64,000 nucleotides of DNA, from positions 1 through 64,000 of the forward strand of contig OY282363.1 of assembly GCA_958295695.1 (NCBI GenBank), in the 5' to 3' direction. The notes beneath the pieces are model-generated. The model saw only the letters and a program-made list of their open reading frames with translations. It had not been told where the DNA came from and did no database searches. Below, piece by piece: positions 53,466-64,000 of this stretch. This DNA is from an uncultured Alphaproteobacteria bacterium. Its GTDB lineage: Bacteria; Pseudomonadota; Alphaproteobacteria; SP197. The position numbers and the translations under genes are program-made. How positions within the stretch are numbered: position 1 is the first letter of the stretch; every line of letters begins with the position of its first letter.

Positions 53466-53617
53466 GGGGACCTCCGGAACGGTCGCGCCATCCTCGATGG
53501 CGGCGTCCGCGCGGTCAACGCGCGGGCGTTTGCGTTCCGGCGCGCGGCGCGCCATGGTCGGGGCGACGGGGCCGCGGACGGCCCCCGGACCGCATGTCCT
53601 TCCCGGAGAGACGGACC

Positions 53618-56281
<2,664 letters not shown>

Positions 56282-56369
56282 CCGTCCGTTTCCACCTTCC
56301 CCCGGCCTCCCGCGGGCGGCGTCCCCCGATACGGCGCCGGGCGACCGTCGAGGGCCTGCCTCATGCGGT

Positions 56370-57290
56370 TTATGAGTCGGGGTTTAAGTTTTCGCGCATG
56401 CGCTGGAAAATATCGCCTAAACTGTCGTCCATGGAGGTGTAAATGTCCTTCACCATTATTTCAACGGCCAATTCCAAATACTCTTCGCATTGAGGCAAGT
56501 CGCCCCCGCAGGATTCATCGGCCAAAAGCTCAAGCCTTTTGATTTCCAAAGGATAAAGAACCGAGGCGGTGTCTTTTATGAGCTGGCAGGCCTGTTGATA
56601 AGCTGGGTATTCCCAGTAGCCCATGTGATCTTTATGAGGGAGGTTCAGACACTCATCCGCGTATCCAAGGGCTTCCTTCAAGCTGTCCAAAGTGTAGGGG
56701 CTGTATTGTGTGTAAGTGTTCAAGTCTTCGTCCCCCTCATGGCTGGGGGAGTTGAGCAAGGCCCAATTGTGGGAGCCCAGAAGTCCAGAGAGAAACCTAT
56801 GCATATAGAGCATAGGAACACTGTAAGAAGATCTAAGCTCTATTTGAAAATTAAACTCATCGAACTCATCGCCATTATTGCGAGGATAGTAGGGATCGTT
56901 ATTTATTATTTGCAGGACTCTAAACCAAGCCTCGATGGACTCGTCGATTTTTTCCGCGTCTATCGAGGATCCGAACTCTCCCCCGCTTTCACTATACCGC
57001 GCGAGAAAAAAGGCGGTATAAGCTATGGGCTCATTTTCAACAAAATGATTCAGCATATTCAAGCCTCGAAGCTCTTCTTCAAGGTTTCCTTCCGCCCTCC
57101 CCTTGATGACAAGACATCTCCCATAGCCCATTGCAAAAGCCAGAGATTCGGGATCGTTTTCATATCCTCGTTTTGCATAGTTGAAATCCGGACACCGCTC
57201 ATTGCCCCACCAGTAATCGTTCGCGAAACACAGGGGGCTCAGGCCGAGGGCGAACACCGCGACAAAGAGGCCGACAGAAAGTCTTTTCAT
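56370..57290 (-). CDS. Exported hypothetical protein of foreign (A+T-rich) composition
   Basis: A 306-residue protein with a signal peptide (LFVAVFALGLSPLCFA, cut near residue 23), then an acidic, mostly helical mature domain rich in Tyr, Leu, Glu and Cys. The stretch LEEELRGLNMLNHFVENEPIAYTAFFLARYSESG suggests TPR- or Sel1-like helices. I recognise no family. Base composition is striking: most of the coding region from about 56385 to 57200 is near one-half to one-third G+C per 60 bases, against about 70 % around it, while the first 80-100 bases including the signal peptide are host-like. This suggests a transferred gene joined to, or adapted behind, a local signal sequence. It is convergent with acnA and divergent from the DUF1223 gene. 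Confidence 0.75.
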   Translation of the reverse strand: MKRLSVGLFVAVFALGLSPLCFANDYWWGNERCPDFNYAKRGYENDPESLAFAMGYGRCLVIKGRAEGNLEEELRGLNMLNHFVENEPIAYTAFFLARYSESGGEFGSSIDAEKIDESIEAWFRVLQIINNDPYYPRNNGDEFDEFNFQIELRSSYSVPMLYMHRFLSGLLGSHNWALLNSPSHEGDEDLNTYTQYSPYTLDSLKEALGYADECLNLPHKDHMGYWEYPAYQQACQLIKDTASVLYPLEIKRLELLADESCGGDLPQCEEYLELAVEIMVKDIYTSMDDSLGDIFQRMRENLNPDS

Positions 57291-57474
57291 GGTTCGCGCC
57301 CCTTGTTTCCCGACCGCGGACGGACACAGGGTTGCGACAGGACGCCGGACTGTCAAGTCTTCGCGGCGTCGCCCCGAGCCGGACCGGGACCGTCTCGCGG
57401 CGCGCCCGGGCGGACGCGCCATAACCCGAACGTGATTTGCCGCCGGCCCGCGGCCCGGCCAGCATCCGGCCGTC

Positions 57475-58284
57475 ATGGCCCCGCGCCCAGTCCTCGCCGC
57501 CGTGCTCGCGGCCCTCCTCCTCGCGGCGGTTCCGGCGCGGGCCGGCTCGCCGGTGGTGGTGGAGCTCTTCACGTCGGAAGGCTGCGACTCCTGCCCGCCG
57601 GCCGACCGGTACCTCTTCGAGCTGCGCGAGCGCGACGACGTGATCGCGCTGGCCTTCCATGTCGACTACTGGGACTACCTGGGCTGGAAGGACCGTTTCG
57701 CCAGGGAGGATTTCACCGACCGCCAGCGCGCCTACGCCCGGGCCATGGGCGAGCCGATGATCTACACGCCGCAGATGGTGGTGGACGGCGCGCGGCACGC
57801 GGTCGGCTCCGACAGGCGCAAGGTCGACGAAGCGATCGAGGCCGCGGCCGGCCGGCCCGCGGCGCTCGAGATCGGGCTGTCCTGGTCGAACCGCCGGACG
57901 CTGATCGTCTCCGTCCCCGAAACGGCCTACGACGGCGACGCCACGATCTGGTTCGTGCGCTACGCGCCGCGGGACGAATCGGACGTCACGTCGGGCGAGA
58001 ACGCCGGCCGGCGCCTCGTCCACGCCAACATCGTCGACGAGTTGACCGCCGTGGGCATGTGGAGCGGCGAAGCGATGGAGATCGCCCTGCCCTGGGAAGC
58101 CGTCGCGGGCGGGAATGGCGACCGCGGCTTCGGCTGCGCCGTCATCGTCCAGCCCGAGGGCCTGGGGCCCATTCTCGGCGCCCGCGAGATCGCCTACGAG
58201 GCCGGCGGGGCCTCGGGCCGGGCGGGTCCCGGGGCCGCGGGCAACCGGACCTCCTCGAAGCCCGGCTCGCCGATCCCGTGGTAG
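57475..58284 (+). CDS. DUF1223 (thioredoxin-like) exported protein
   Basis: A 269-residue protein with a signal peptide (MAPRPVLAAVLAALLLAAVPARA) and the DUF1223 opening VVELFTSEGCDSCPPADRYLFEL, where Cys37 and Cys40 form a CxxC pair as in thioredoxin-fold proteins. Later family motifs are FHVDYWDYLGWKDRFA and YTPQMVVDG. It probably acts on thiols or disulfides in the periplasm, but no activity is established for the family. The last 91 bases overlap the convergent transglutaminase-like gene. Confidence 0.85.
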   Translation: MAPRPVLAAVLAALLLAAVPARAGSPVVVELFTSEGCDSCPPADRYLFELRERDDVIALAFHVDYWDYLGWKDRFAREDFTDRQRAYARAMGEPMIYTPQMVVDGARHAVGSDRRKVDEAIEAAAGRPAALEIGLSWSNRRTLIVSVPETAYDGDATIWFVRYAPRDESDVTSGENAGRRLVHANIVDELTAVGMWSGEAMEIALPWEAVAGGNGDRGFGCAVIVQPEGLGPILGAREIAYEAGGASGRAGPGAAGNRTSSKPGSPIPW

Positions 58285-59135
58285 CTGGTCACCGTCCGGG
58301 GAACGCCGATCCATTCATGGTCGACAAGCACGGCCCGCGCGTTCGCGAAGGTCGCGCCGTCGCCCGCCAGCCGCCCGGCGATGGCGTCGAGATCGCCCGC
58401 GTAGACGGCGAGGCGGTCGCGGCGGTTGGTCAGGTCGTCGGCGCCCGCCCAATAGTCCCAGGGCAGCAGTTCGACGCCGGCGAGCGCGGCCGCGTCGCGC
58501 ACGACGCTGGCGCCGGCGAACCAGGCGCCTGTCAGCCGGATGCGGCCGACGCCCAGCCGCCCGGTGTCGACCTCGCCGCGTCTCACCGCCAGCCAGGCTT
58601 CGGGCGAGGTCACGAAGGCGTCGCGCGGCACGTCCCACGGATCGAACCCGATGCGCGAGGACGCCACGGCCTCGGGGCCGAGCTGGGTGTCGACAAGGCG
58701 CCAGGCGCCCTCGCGCCAGACCTCGACCACCCAGTGGTCGTCCCAGAAGTCCGGTTCGAAATAGCGCGAGAAGCCGCCCCGCATGCGCGCCGGCACGCCG
58801 TGGTGGCGCAGCGCCGCGACGCCGAGCATGGCGTGGTCGCGGCAGACGCCGCCCAGCTTGTCGGGCAGGGCGCGAGGCCGGTCGAGCGGCCCGCCGTCAC
58901 GCGCCATCAGGTTGTCCAGCAGGCTGGAGACCGTGCGCCTCTGGCGGTCGCGGTTCTGCTCGGGCGTGAGCGGCAGGCTCCGCATGGCGGCGACGGCGGG
59001 GTGGATCATCAGCGCCGCGATCCGCGCGGGCAGGGCGCGGATGTCGGGTTCGATCCGGTCGAGCAGCGCCGCGTGCGGTCCGGGGTCGCTCACCGGCGTG
59101 TGCTCCAGGTAGGCGGCGACATCGGGATCGGTCAT
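58194..59135 (-). CDS. Transglutaminase-like cysteine protease-fold protein
   Basis: A 313-residue protein with a transglutaminase-like core: Cys98 in GVCRDHAMLGVAALRHHGVPARMRGG, His134 in DHWVVEVW and Asp149 in WRLVDTQLG make the expected Cys-His-Asp triad. No signal peptide is seen, so it is probably cytoplasmic. Such proteins are proteases, deamidases or peptide modifiers. The C-terminal 150 residues (from VRRGEVDTGRLGVGR) do not match anything I know. The ATG at 59135 is the first with a family-like start. It overlaps the DUF1223 gene on the opposite strand by 91 bases. Confidence 0.8.
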   Translation of the reverse strand: MTDPDVAAYLEHTPVSDPGPHAALLDRIEPDIRALPARIAALMIHPAVAAMRSLPLTPEQNRDRQRRTVSSLLDNLMARDGGPLDRPRALPDKLGGVCRDHAMLGVAALRHHGVPARMRGGFSRYFEPDFWDDHWVVEVWREGAWRLVDTQLGPEAVASSRIGFDPWDVPRDAFVTSPEAWLAVRRGEVDTGRLGVGRIRLTGAWFAGASVVRDAAALAGVELLPWDYWAGADDLTNRRDRLAVYAGDLDAIAGRLAGDGATFANARAVLVDHEWIGVPRTVTSYHGIGEPGFEEVRLPAAPGPARPEAPPAS

Positions 59136-59172
59136 GGCCTGGACTCCCCGGTCCGGGGCGGCGGCGAGGGCT

Positions 59173-60093
59173 TCATGCCGATTCGCGCCCGGGCCGGCGC
59201 ACGCCCCCGGCCGCCAGCAGGCCGGCCGCGTGGCGATCCAGCATGGCGACATCCGGCCGCCAGAGCCCCGCGCCCGATCCGAGGTAGCGCAAGAACCCGG
59301 GAGAAACGAAAGCGAACCCGGGATTCAGGTCGCGCCGCGCCTTCCAGACGGCCGAAACGCAAAGGCGGCGCAACGCCGCGGCGCCCGCGCCATCCACGCC
59401 GGCGGCCAACAGGTTGCGCGCCGAGAGATAGCGATCGTGGTGTTGTTGCATCGTGTTCGCGGACAAGGCTCCCGGCCCGGTTTGCGCTCCGGCCAACGCG
59501 GTTTCCGTCCACAGCATCCGGCCGGCCGCCCGCGCAAGGCGCAGGGGCGTCGACTGGTCCTGAACGAACACCCGCTCGTCCGCCCCGCCCGCCCGCAGGA
59601 AAAGGGAGCGCTCCACCATCCCCGCCATATGCGTCACGGGCCTCCCCGCGGCGAAAGCGAGGGCGTCGCGCTTCTCGCTCACCGTTCCGGCGACCGTCTC
59701 GGGCGCGTCCCTTCGTCGCCTTCCCCAGATCAACGACGCGCGCGCCCGCGACAGGGCGTCCCTCGCCCATGCGGCGCCATTGACGGGCGCGAGGTCGTCG
59801 CCGTCGATCAGATAGAGGAAACGTCCCGCCGCCTCGCGCGCGCCCTGGTTCAGCCGCACGGCCGGTCCGGCGTTGCGCTCGCCGAGTATCGGCCGCACCC
59901 GCGGGTCGTCGCGGGCGATATCGGACAGCAAGGTCCGGGAACCGTCGGTCGAACAATCGTCCACGGCCACGAACTCGAAGGGTCCGCCCTCCTGACGCTT
60001 CAACCGGTCCCAGACCGTGGGAAGGGCCCATGCCTTGTTGAACACGGTCAGGACGAAGGAAACCTCGGGCGTTTCGCGGGGGGACGGGGACAT
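59173..60093 (-). CDS. Family 2 glycosyltransferase
   Basis: A 306-residue GT-A enzyme. The nucleotide-sugar site is seen in VSFVLTVFNKAWALPTVWDRL and VAVDDCSTDGSRTLL, and the metal-binding DxD-like motif is LIDGDDLAPV. No membrane segment is evident. It would add a sugar to a lipid-linked or surface polysaccharide. It is the last of three genes in one direction (family 9 transferase, ligase-like membrane protein, this one), five bases after the ligase gene. Confidence 0.85.
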   Translation of the reverse strand: MSPSPRETPEVSFVLTVFNKAWALPTVWDRLKRQEGGPFEFVAVDDCSTDGSRTLLSDIARDDPRVRPILGERNAGPAVRLNQGAREAAGRFLYLIDGDDLAPVNGAAWARDALSRARASLIWGRRRRDAPETVAGTVSEKRDALAFAAGRPVTHMAGMVERSLFLRAGGADERVFVQDQSTPLRLARAAGRMLWTETALAGAQTGPGALSANTMQQHHDRYLSARNLLAAGVDGAGAAALRRLCVSAVWKARRDLNPGFAFVSPGFLRYLGSGAGLWRPDVAMLDRHAAGLLAAGGVRRPGRESA

Positions 60094-60098
60094 CGGAG

Positions 60099-61346
60099 TC
60101 ACCCGCGCCGGCGGCCGGCCGCGCCGTCCCGCCCGGTCGTGAGCGCCGCCAGAAGGGCGACCGAAAAGATCAAGGCGAGCCACCAGCTCTGCCACTGACC
60201 GAAGGCCACGCACCCGATGGCCAGGACAGCGACGAACAGGGCCTGCCCGCAATCCCGCGCCCGGCCGGGAATGTCGTCCAACCGCACCGCGATCAGCGAC
60301 AACAGCGCGAGCGCGATGACGGCGCCGACGACGCCCAGCTCCAGCACGATCTGCAGCGGCGCGTTGTGGGGATGCAACGGCAGGATGTCCCAGCCGAACT
60401 CGCTGGCGCCGGGATAGGACGCCGCGATGTGGCGGGAGCCATCGAACCCCCACCCCAGAAACGGTTTCTCGGCGATCCGTTCCAGGGAAAAGTCCCATAT
60501 CTCCACACGGTGCCGCGGCGATTTGGCCAGCCAGTCGGCCCGGTGCCAGCCCCGGTCGTGCATCTCCCGCGCCGCGAAGAACGAGCCGACGAACGCCATG
60601 ACGCCGGCCGCGAGGGTGACCGCGCGCCCGACCTTGCGGCGGCGGACGACCAGCAACGCCGTCGCGACTCCCGCGACAAGGCCGAGGGTCGCCGAATCGC
60701 TCTCCAGAAAAAGCGAGGCGCCTCCCAGAAGCACGGGGACGACGAGCGCTTTCCAGCCAATCCGCCCGTCCCAGAGGCAAGCCGCGACCGGCCACACGAT
60801 CAATGACATCGCGATGGCGCCACGACTGAGAATGACGGCTTCGTTGCCGCTGGGCGCCTCCTTGAACGATCGAACGGCCGGATAGCCGAGGCCGACCTCC
60901 ACGGCCATGAGAGCGAGGGTCAGGACGAACCCGCCCACGAGCCATCGACCGACGCGCGCCCGGTCGGCGTCGTCCAACGCGGCCGCGACGGGGAACAGGG
61001 CCACGCCGGCCGCGAGGATCGCCGCGACGCGCAGCGCGCGATCGAGAGACCGGCCGGGGTCGGCGCTCCACGACGAGGCGATCGCGCACCAGGCGACCAG
61101 AAGCGCGAGCAGGAGCGCGATGCGACGATCGGGGACCGGAAGCCGCCCGCGGGCCAGCCGGAAGGCCGGGACGGCAAGGACGGCCGCGAGCAGCAACAGG
61201 ATCGCGAGCCCCTTCGGCGCGACGACGCTCACGATGGGCAGGAGCGCGGCGAATCCGCAAAAGACCGCCGTCAGAAACCTCCCCGGCCCGTCGAAGGCGT
61301 CCCGTTCGGCGTTGCGGGCCTCATGGCCGGCGGATGGCGGAGACAT
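60099..61346 (-). CDS. O-antigen ligase / polymerase family membrane protein
   Basis: A 415-residue protein with about 10-12 helices and a large periplasmic loop carrying the Wzy_C/WaaL signature: LSRGAIAMSL, then RVEIWDFSLERIAEKPFLGWGFDGSRH and the histidine-containing LPLHPHNAPLQIVLELG. These proteins ligate or polymerise O-antigen or other surface glycans on the periplasmic side of the inner membrane. It lies between two glycosyltransferase genes on the same strand, so the cluster belongs to lipopolysaccharide or exopolysaccharide assembly. Ligase and polymerase roles cannot be separated by eye. Confidence 0.85.
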   Translation of the reverse strand: MSPPSAGHEARNAERDAFDGPGRFLTAVFCGFAALLPIVSVVAPKGLAILLLLAAVLAVPAFRLARGRLPVPDRRIALLLALLVAWCAIASSWSADPGRSLDRALRVAAILAAGVALFPVAAALDDADRARVGRWLVGGFVLTLALMAVEVGLGYPAVRSFKEAPSGNEAVILSRGAIAMSLIVWPVAACLWDGRIGWKALVVPVLLGGASLFLESDSATLGLVAGVATALLVVRRRKVGRAVTLAAGVMAFVGSFFAAREMHDRGWHRADWLAKSPRHRVEIWDFSLERIAEKPFLGWGFDGSRHIAASYPGASEFGWDILPLHPHNAPLQIVLELGVVGAVIALALLSLIAVRLDDIPGRARDCGQALFVAVLAIGCVAFGQWQSWWLALIFSVALLAALTTGRDGAAGRRRG

Positions 61347-61365
61347 CGCGGGCGGCGGCGCGCGC

Positions 61366-62310
61366 TCAGGCGCGTTCCGACAGCCGGACGGCGGCGTCGG
61401 CGACCTCGTCCACGGGCAAGCTCGCGAGCGGCGAGCGGCGCAGGACCGCGACGGACTCGCCGCGCGGCGCGCTGCGCCTCGGATCGGACGCCGCGCCGAA
61501 CAGCACGACGGAGGGGCAGCCGACCGTCGCCGCGATGTGCATGGGGCCGGTGTCGTTGCCCACGGCGCACGACGCGCGCCTCGCCAGGGCGGCGACCTGG
61601 CCGAGGCTGGTGCGTCCGCCGAGATCGATCGCGTCCGGCGCCCCCCGCGCGATCGCGCCGAGGATCGACGCCTCCGCGGCCGCGCCGACCAGGACCGGGA
61701 GCGCGCCCCTCTCCGACAGGCGCCTCGCGAGTTCGGCGAACCGCTCCGCCGGCCAGCGTTTCTCCGGGCGGTGGGCCGATCCTCCCGGGACGATCAGCGC
61801 GAAGGCGCCGGGCGGCGCCAGGTCGCCGATATCGGCGTCCAGCCAGTCGAGGGCCGGCGCCGGCACGTCCTCGATTCCGGCGACGCCGAGCTGCTCCGCC
61901 CGAACCGCGGTCGTGTGCATGGAGTCCCGCCGTGGATTGCGATGAGGATGCGAGCAGCCGGCGGCGTTTCCGGACCATTCGGGGCGGCGCCGGCGCGGCA
62001 GCATGCGGAAGTAGAGGCCGGTCCGGCCCGAGGTCTGGAGGTCGTAGACGCGCGCGAATCCGCCGTCGATCAGGCGCCGGCGCAATCCGATCCATGCGAA
62101 GGGCCTGGCCAGCAGGCTCGGACGCTCGTCCGTCCAGACCTCGTCGAACCAGCCGCAGCGCGCGCCCCAGTCCGCGAAGGCCGGCGTCGTCAGCAGCGTG
62201 AGGCGCGCCCGCCGGTGGCGGCGGCGGATCGCCGCGAAACAGCCGGTGGCGAGCACCCAGTCGCCGAGCGCGCCGTGCTTGATGACCAGGATTCTCTCGA
62301 TGTCCGACAT
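61366..62310 (-). CDS. Family 9 glycosyltransferase (heptosyltransferase-like)
   Basis: A 314-residue GT-B enzyme. It begins ILVIKHGALGDWVLATGCFAAIRRRH, the GT9 N-terminus with its conserved Gly-Asp, and has the C-terminal nucleotide-sugar site VGNDTGPMHIAATVGCPSVVLFGAASDPRRSAPRG. This family adds heptose or similar sugars to lipopolysaccharide inner core. The gene is first in the three-gene cluster with the O-antigen ligase-like protein and the family 2 glycosyltransferase. The exact sugar is unknown. Confidence 0.88.
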   Translation of the reverse strand: MSDIERILVIKHGALGDWVLATGCFAAIRRRHRRARLTLLTTPAFADWGARCGWFDEVWTDERPSLLARPFAWIGLRRRLIDGGFARVYDLQTSGRTGLYFRMLPRRRRPEWSGNAAGCSHPHRNPRRDSMHTTAVRAEQLGVAGIEDVPAPALDWLDADIGDLAPPGAFALIVPGGSAHRPEKRWPAERFAELARRLSERGALPVLVGAAAEASILGAIARGAPDAIDLGGRTSLGQVAALARRASCAVGNDTGPMHIAATVGCPSVVLFGAASDPRRSAPRGESVAVLRRSPLASLPVDEVADAAVRLSERA

Positions 62311-62435
62311 GCCGGCGTCCGCGGGCCAACGGGAAAGCCGCCCGGCCCGGTTCCGCGTCATACTCCATGAACGCGGCGGGAACTCAACGTCATTGTCGGA
62401 TGGGACGCGCGCATGTCCGGTCGGGGGCATCGGGA

Positions 62436-64000
62436 TCAGGCGGCCACCGCCTTCGCCATCGCATCGCTCATGCGCTTCGCGAAGCCGGCCGGGTCCTTCG
62501 GCAGCTCGCCTTCCAGGATGAGCGCCTGGTCGAGCAGGAGCCGCGCCATCGCCTCGATGTCGCGGCTCGCGCCGTCGCCCTTCGCCCGGTCGCCCAGCGA
62601 GCGGATCAGGGCGTGTTTCGGGTTGATCTCGAGGATGCGCTCGCTTTCGTCGTGGGTCTGGCCCGCGGCGCGCAGCATCTTCCGCAGCCGCGCGTTCATC
62701 CCGCCCTCCTCGACCACGAGGCAGCAGGCCGAATCCGTCAGGCGCCTGGAGGCGCGCACGTTCTTCACCTGGCCTTCGAGCGCGAGCTTGATCATGGCGA
62801 TGAGCGGCGCCGCGTCGCCGCCGGGTTCGTCGTCCGCCCCGTCGTCCGCGGCCTCGCCGCCGCCGATCCCGGAGAGGTCGATGTCGCCGCGGTTCACGCC
62901 CACGAAGGGCGTCTCCCCGTAGGCGTCGACCGACATGGTCCAGAACTCGTCCACCGGATCGTCGAGCAGCAGCACCTCCACGCCCTTCGCCCCGAAGGCC
63001 TCCAGCATCGGGCTCGTCCTCATGGCCTCGGCCTTGTCGCCCGTCAGCATGTAGATGGCCTTCTGGCCCTCCTTCATGCGGCCCACGTAGTCGTCGAGGC
63101 CGACCCATCCCTCGGCTCCGGTGGAGCGGAAGCGGGCGAGCTTGAGGATATCGCCGCGCCGCTCGCCATCCTCGTAGATGCCTTCCTTCAGGACCTGCCC
63201 GAAGGTTTCCCAGAACGCGGCGTAGGCCGCCGGGTCCTTCCCGGCCTTCTTCTTGAGCTCGTTCAGCACGCGCTTGACGAGCGCCTTCGAGATCCTGGCC
63301 ACGACCGGGTTGTTCTGCAGCACCTCGCGGCTGACGTTGAGCGGCAGGTCCTCGCTGTCGACCGCGCCCTTGAGGAACCGCAGCCAGGGCGGCACGAGGC
63401 CCTCGCATTCGTCGGTGATGAAGACCTTGCGCACGTAGAGCTTGACGCCGTGGCGCCGCGCCGGATCGAACAGGTCGAAGGGCGCGGCCGTCGGCACGAA
63501 GAGCAGGCTGGTGTAGGCGATCACGCCCTCGGCCCTGTTGTGGAGCGTGAGCCAGGGTTCGTCGAAGGCGTGGCCCGCGTGGCGGTAGAACTCGATGTAC
63601 TGGTCCGGCGCGATCTCGGACTTCGGCCGGGTCCACAGGGCCGCAGCCTCGTTGACCTGACGCCGCCCGCCGTCGCCCGCGAGCCAGACCGGCAGCCCGA
63701 CGTGGTCGGAATAGGTCTTGACGACGGTCTCGACCCGCGCCGTCTCGGAGAACTCCGCGGCGTCCTTCTTGAGCCTGAGCTCGATCGCGGTGCCACGCGG
63801 CGCGTCGTCGGGCGCCTTCTCGATGGAATAACCGCCGCGGCCGTCCGAGGTCCAGCGCCACGCCTCGTCCGAGCCGGCTCGCCGGCTGGTGACCGCGACC
63901 TCGTCGGCGACCATGAAGGCGGCGTAGAAGCCGACGCCGAACTGGCCGATCAGGCCGACGCCGGACTTCTCCTTCTTCGCGAGATCCTTTTCGGCCTCGG
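62436..64000 (-). CDS. htpG: Chaperone HtpG (Hsp90), N-terminus cut by window edge
   Basis: The visible part, about 521 residues, covers the end of the ATPase domain (SGVGLIGQFGVGFYAAFMV), the middle domain (PLNVSREVLQNNPVVARISKALVKR, with the catalytic Arg region) and the C-terminal dimerisation domain. HtpG is the bacterial Hsp90, an ATP-driven cytoplasmic chaperone. About 100 N-terminal residues lie beyond position 64000. It ends 125 bases before the family 9 glycosyltransferase gene on the same strand; no functional link is apparent. Confidence 0.95.
   Translation of the reverse strand, partial: EAEKDLAKKEKSGVGLIGQFGVGFYAAFMVADEVAVTSRRAGSDEAWRWTSDGRGGYSIEKAPDDAPRGTAIELRLKKDAAEFSETARVETVVKTYSDHVGLPVWLAGDGGRRQVNEAAALWTRPKSEIAPDQYIEFYRHAGHAFDEPWLTLHNRAEGVIAYTSLLFVPTAAPFDLFDPARRHGVKLYVRKVFITDECEGLVPPWLRFLKGAVDSEDLPLNVSREVLQNNPVVARISKALVKRVLNELKKKAGKDPAAYAAFWETFGQVLKEGIYEDGERRGDILKLARFRSTGAEGWVGLDDYVGRMKEGQKAIYMLTGDKAEAMRTSPMLEAFGAKGVEVLLLDDPVDEFWTMSVDAYGETPFVGVNRGDIDLSGIGGGEAADDGADDEPGGDAAPLIAMIKLALEGQVKNVRASRRLTDSACCLVVEEGGMNARLRKMLRAAGQTHDESERILEINPKHALIRSLGDRAKGDGASRDIEAMARLLLDQALILEGELPKDPAGFAKRMSDAMAKAVAA

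Overview
The window is about 70 % G+C with strongly G/C-biased third codon positions. Its gene set is typical of a free-living alphaproteobacterium, probably Rhodospirillales-like, although 64 kb cannot fix the genus. The markers are a long-form Pst system with a Pho box, an IalB-type protein, a DUF1127 protein, a ThrB of the aminoglycoside-phosphotransferase fold, a GlnT/GmaS-type glutamine synthetase and split GcvPA/GcvPB.

Layout. 1-5.4 kb: phoU-pstB-pstA-pstC-pstS on the minus strand behind a Pho box. 5.5-9.8 kb: an O-acetylhomoserine sulfhydrylase and a hydrolase, tRNA-Arg(CCT), an IS481-like element and a half-size EamA transporter. 9.8-17.5 kb: a BCCT osmolyte transporter, a rhodanese, an orphan oligopeptide-type binding protein, a guanidino-modifying enzyme with a divergent LysR regulator, and a decayed amidase. 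17.5-23.4 kb: a spermidine/putrescine-type ABC transporter operon whose last gene is a creatinase. 23.4-27.4 kb: a Sel1-like exported protein and two tandem Rieske oxygenases of the quaternary-amine type. 27.5-36.2 kb: peroxiredoxin, rnhA-thrB-ispH, a CDGSH protein, a lipoprotein, and gcvT-gcvH-gcvPA-gcvPB behind a glycine riboswitch. 36.2-42 kb: ammonium transporter and glnT, then a metallopeptidase, PhhB and an EamA exporter. 42-47.6 kb: acetoacetyl-CoA synthetase, repeats with a TrmH remnant, a NalP-like subtilisin autotransporter and IalB. 47.6-56.3 kb: rlmN, a three-domain Rid protein, argG, a stand-alone GcvT-like protein, a degenerate SDR and acnA. 56.3-64 kb: an A+T-rich secreted protein, a DUF1223 protein, a transglutaminase-like protein, a three-gene cell-surface glycan cluster and htpG, cut by the window edge.

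How the genes work together. The strongest theme is uptake and breakdown of methylated or guanidino nitrogen compounds. BCCT and the PotABCD-type importer would bring substrates in. Creatinase gives sarcosine and urea, and the Rieske enzymes would demethylate or cleave quaternary amines. The GcvT-like protein may handle one-carbon groups, and the riboswitch-controlled glycine cleavage system would burn the resulting glycine. AmtB and GlnT handle the nitrogen. The same 13-base palindrome lies upstream of both the BCCT gene and the creatinase-transporter operon, which suggests one shared regulator. No sarcosine oxidase, urease or Rieske reductase is in the window, so the pathway is incomplete here.
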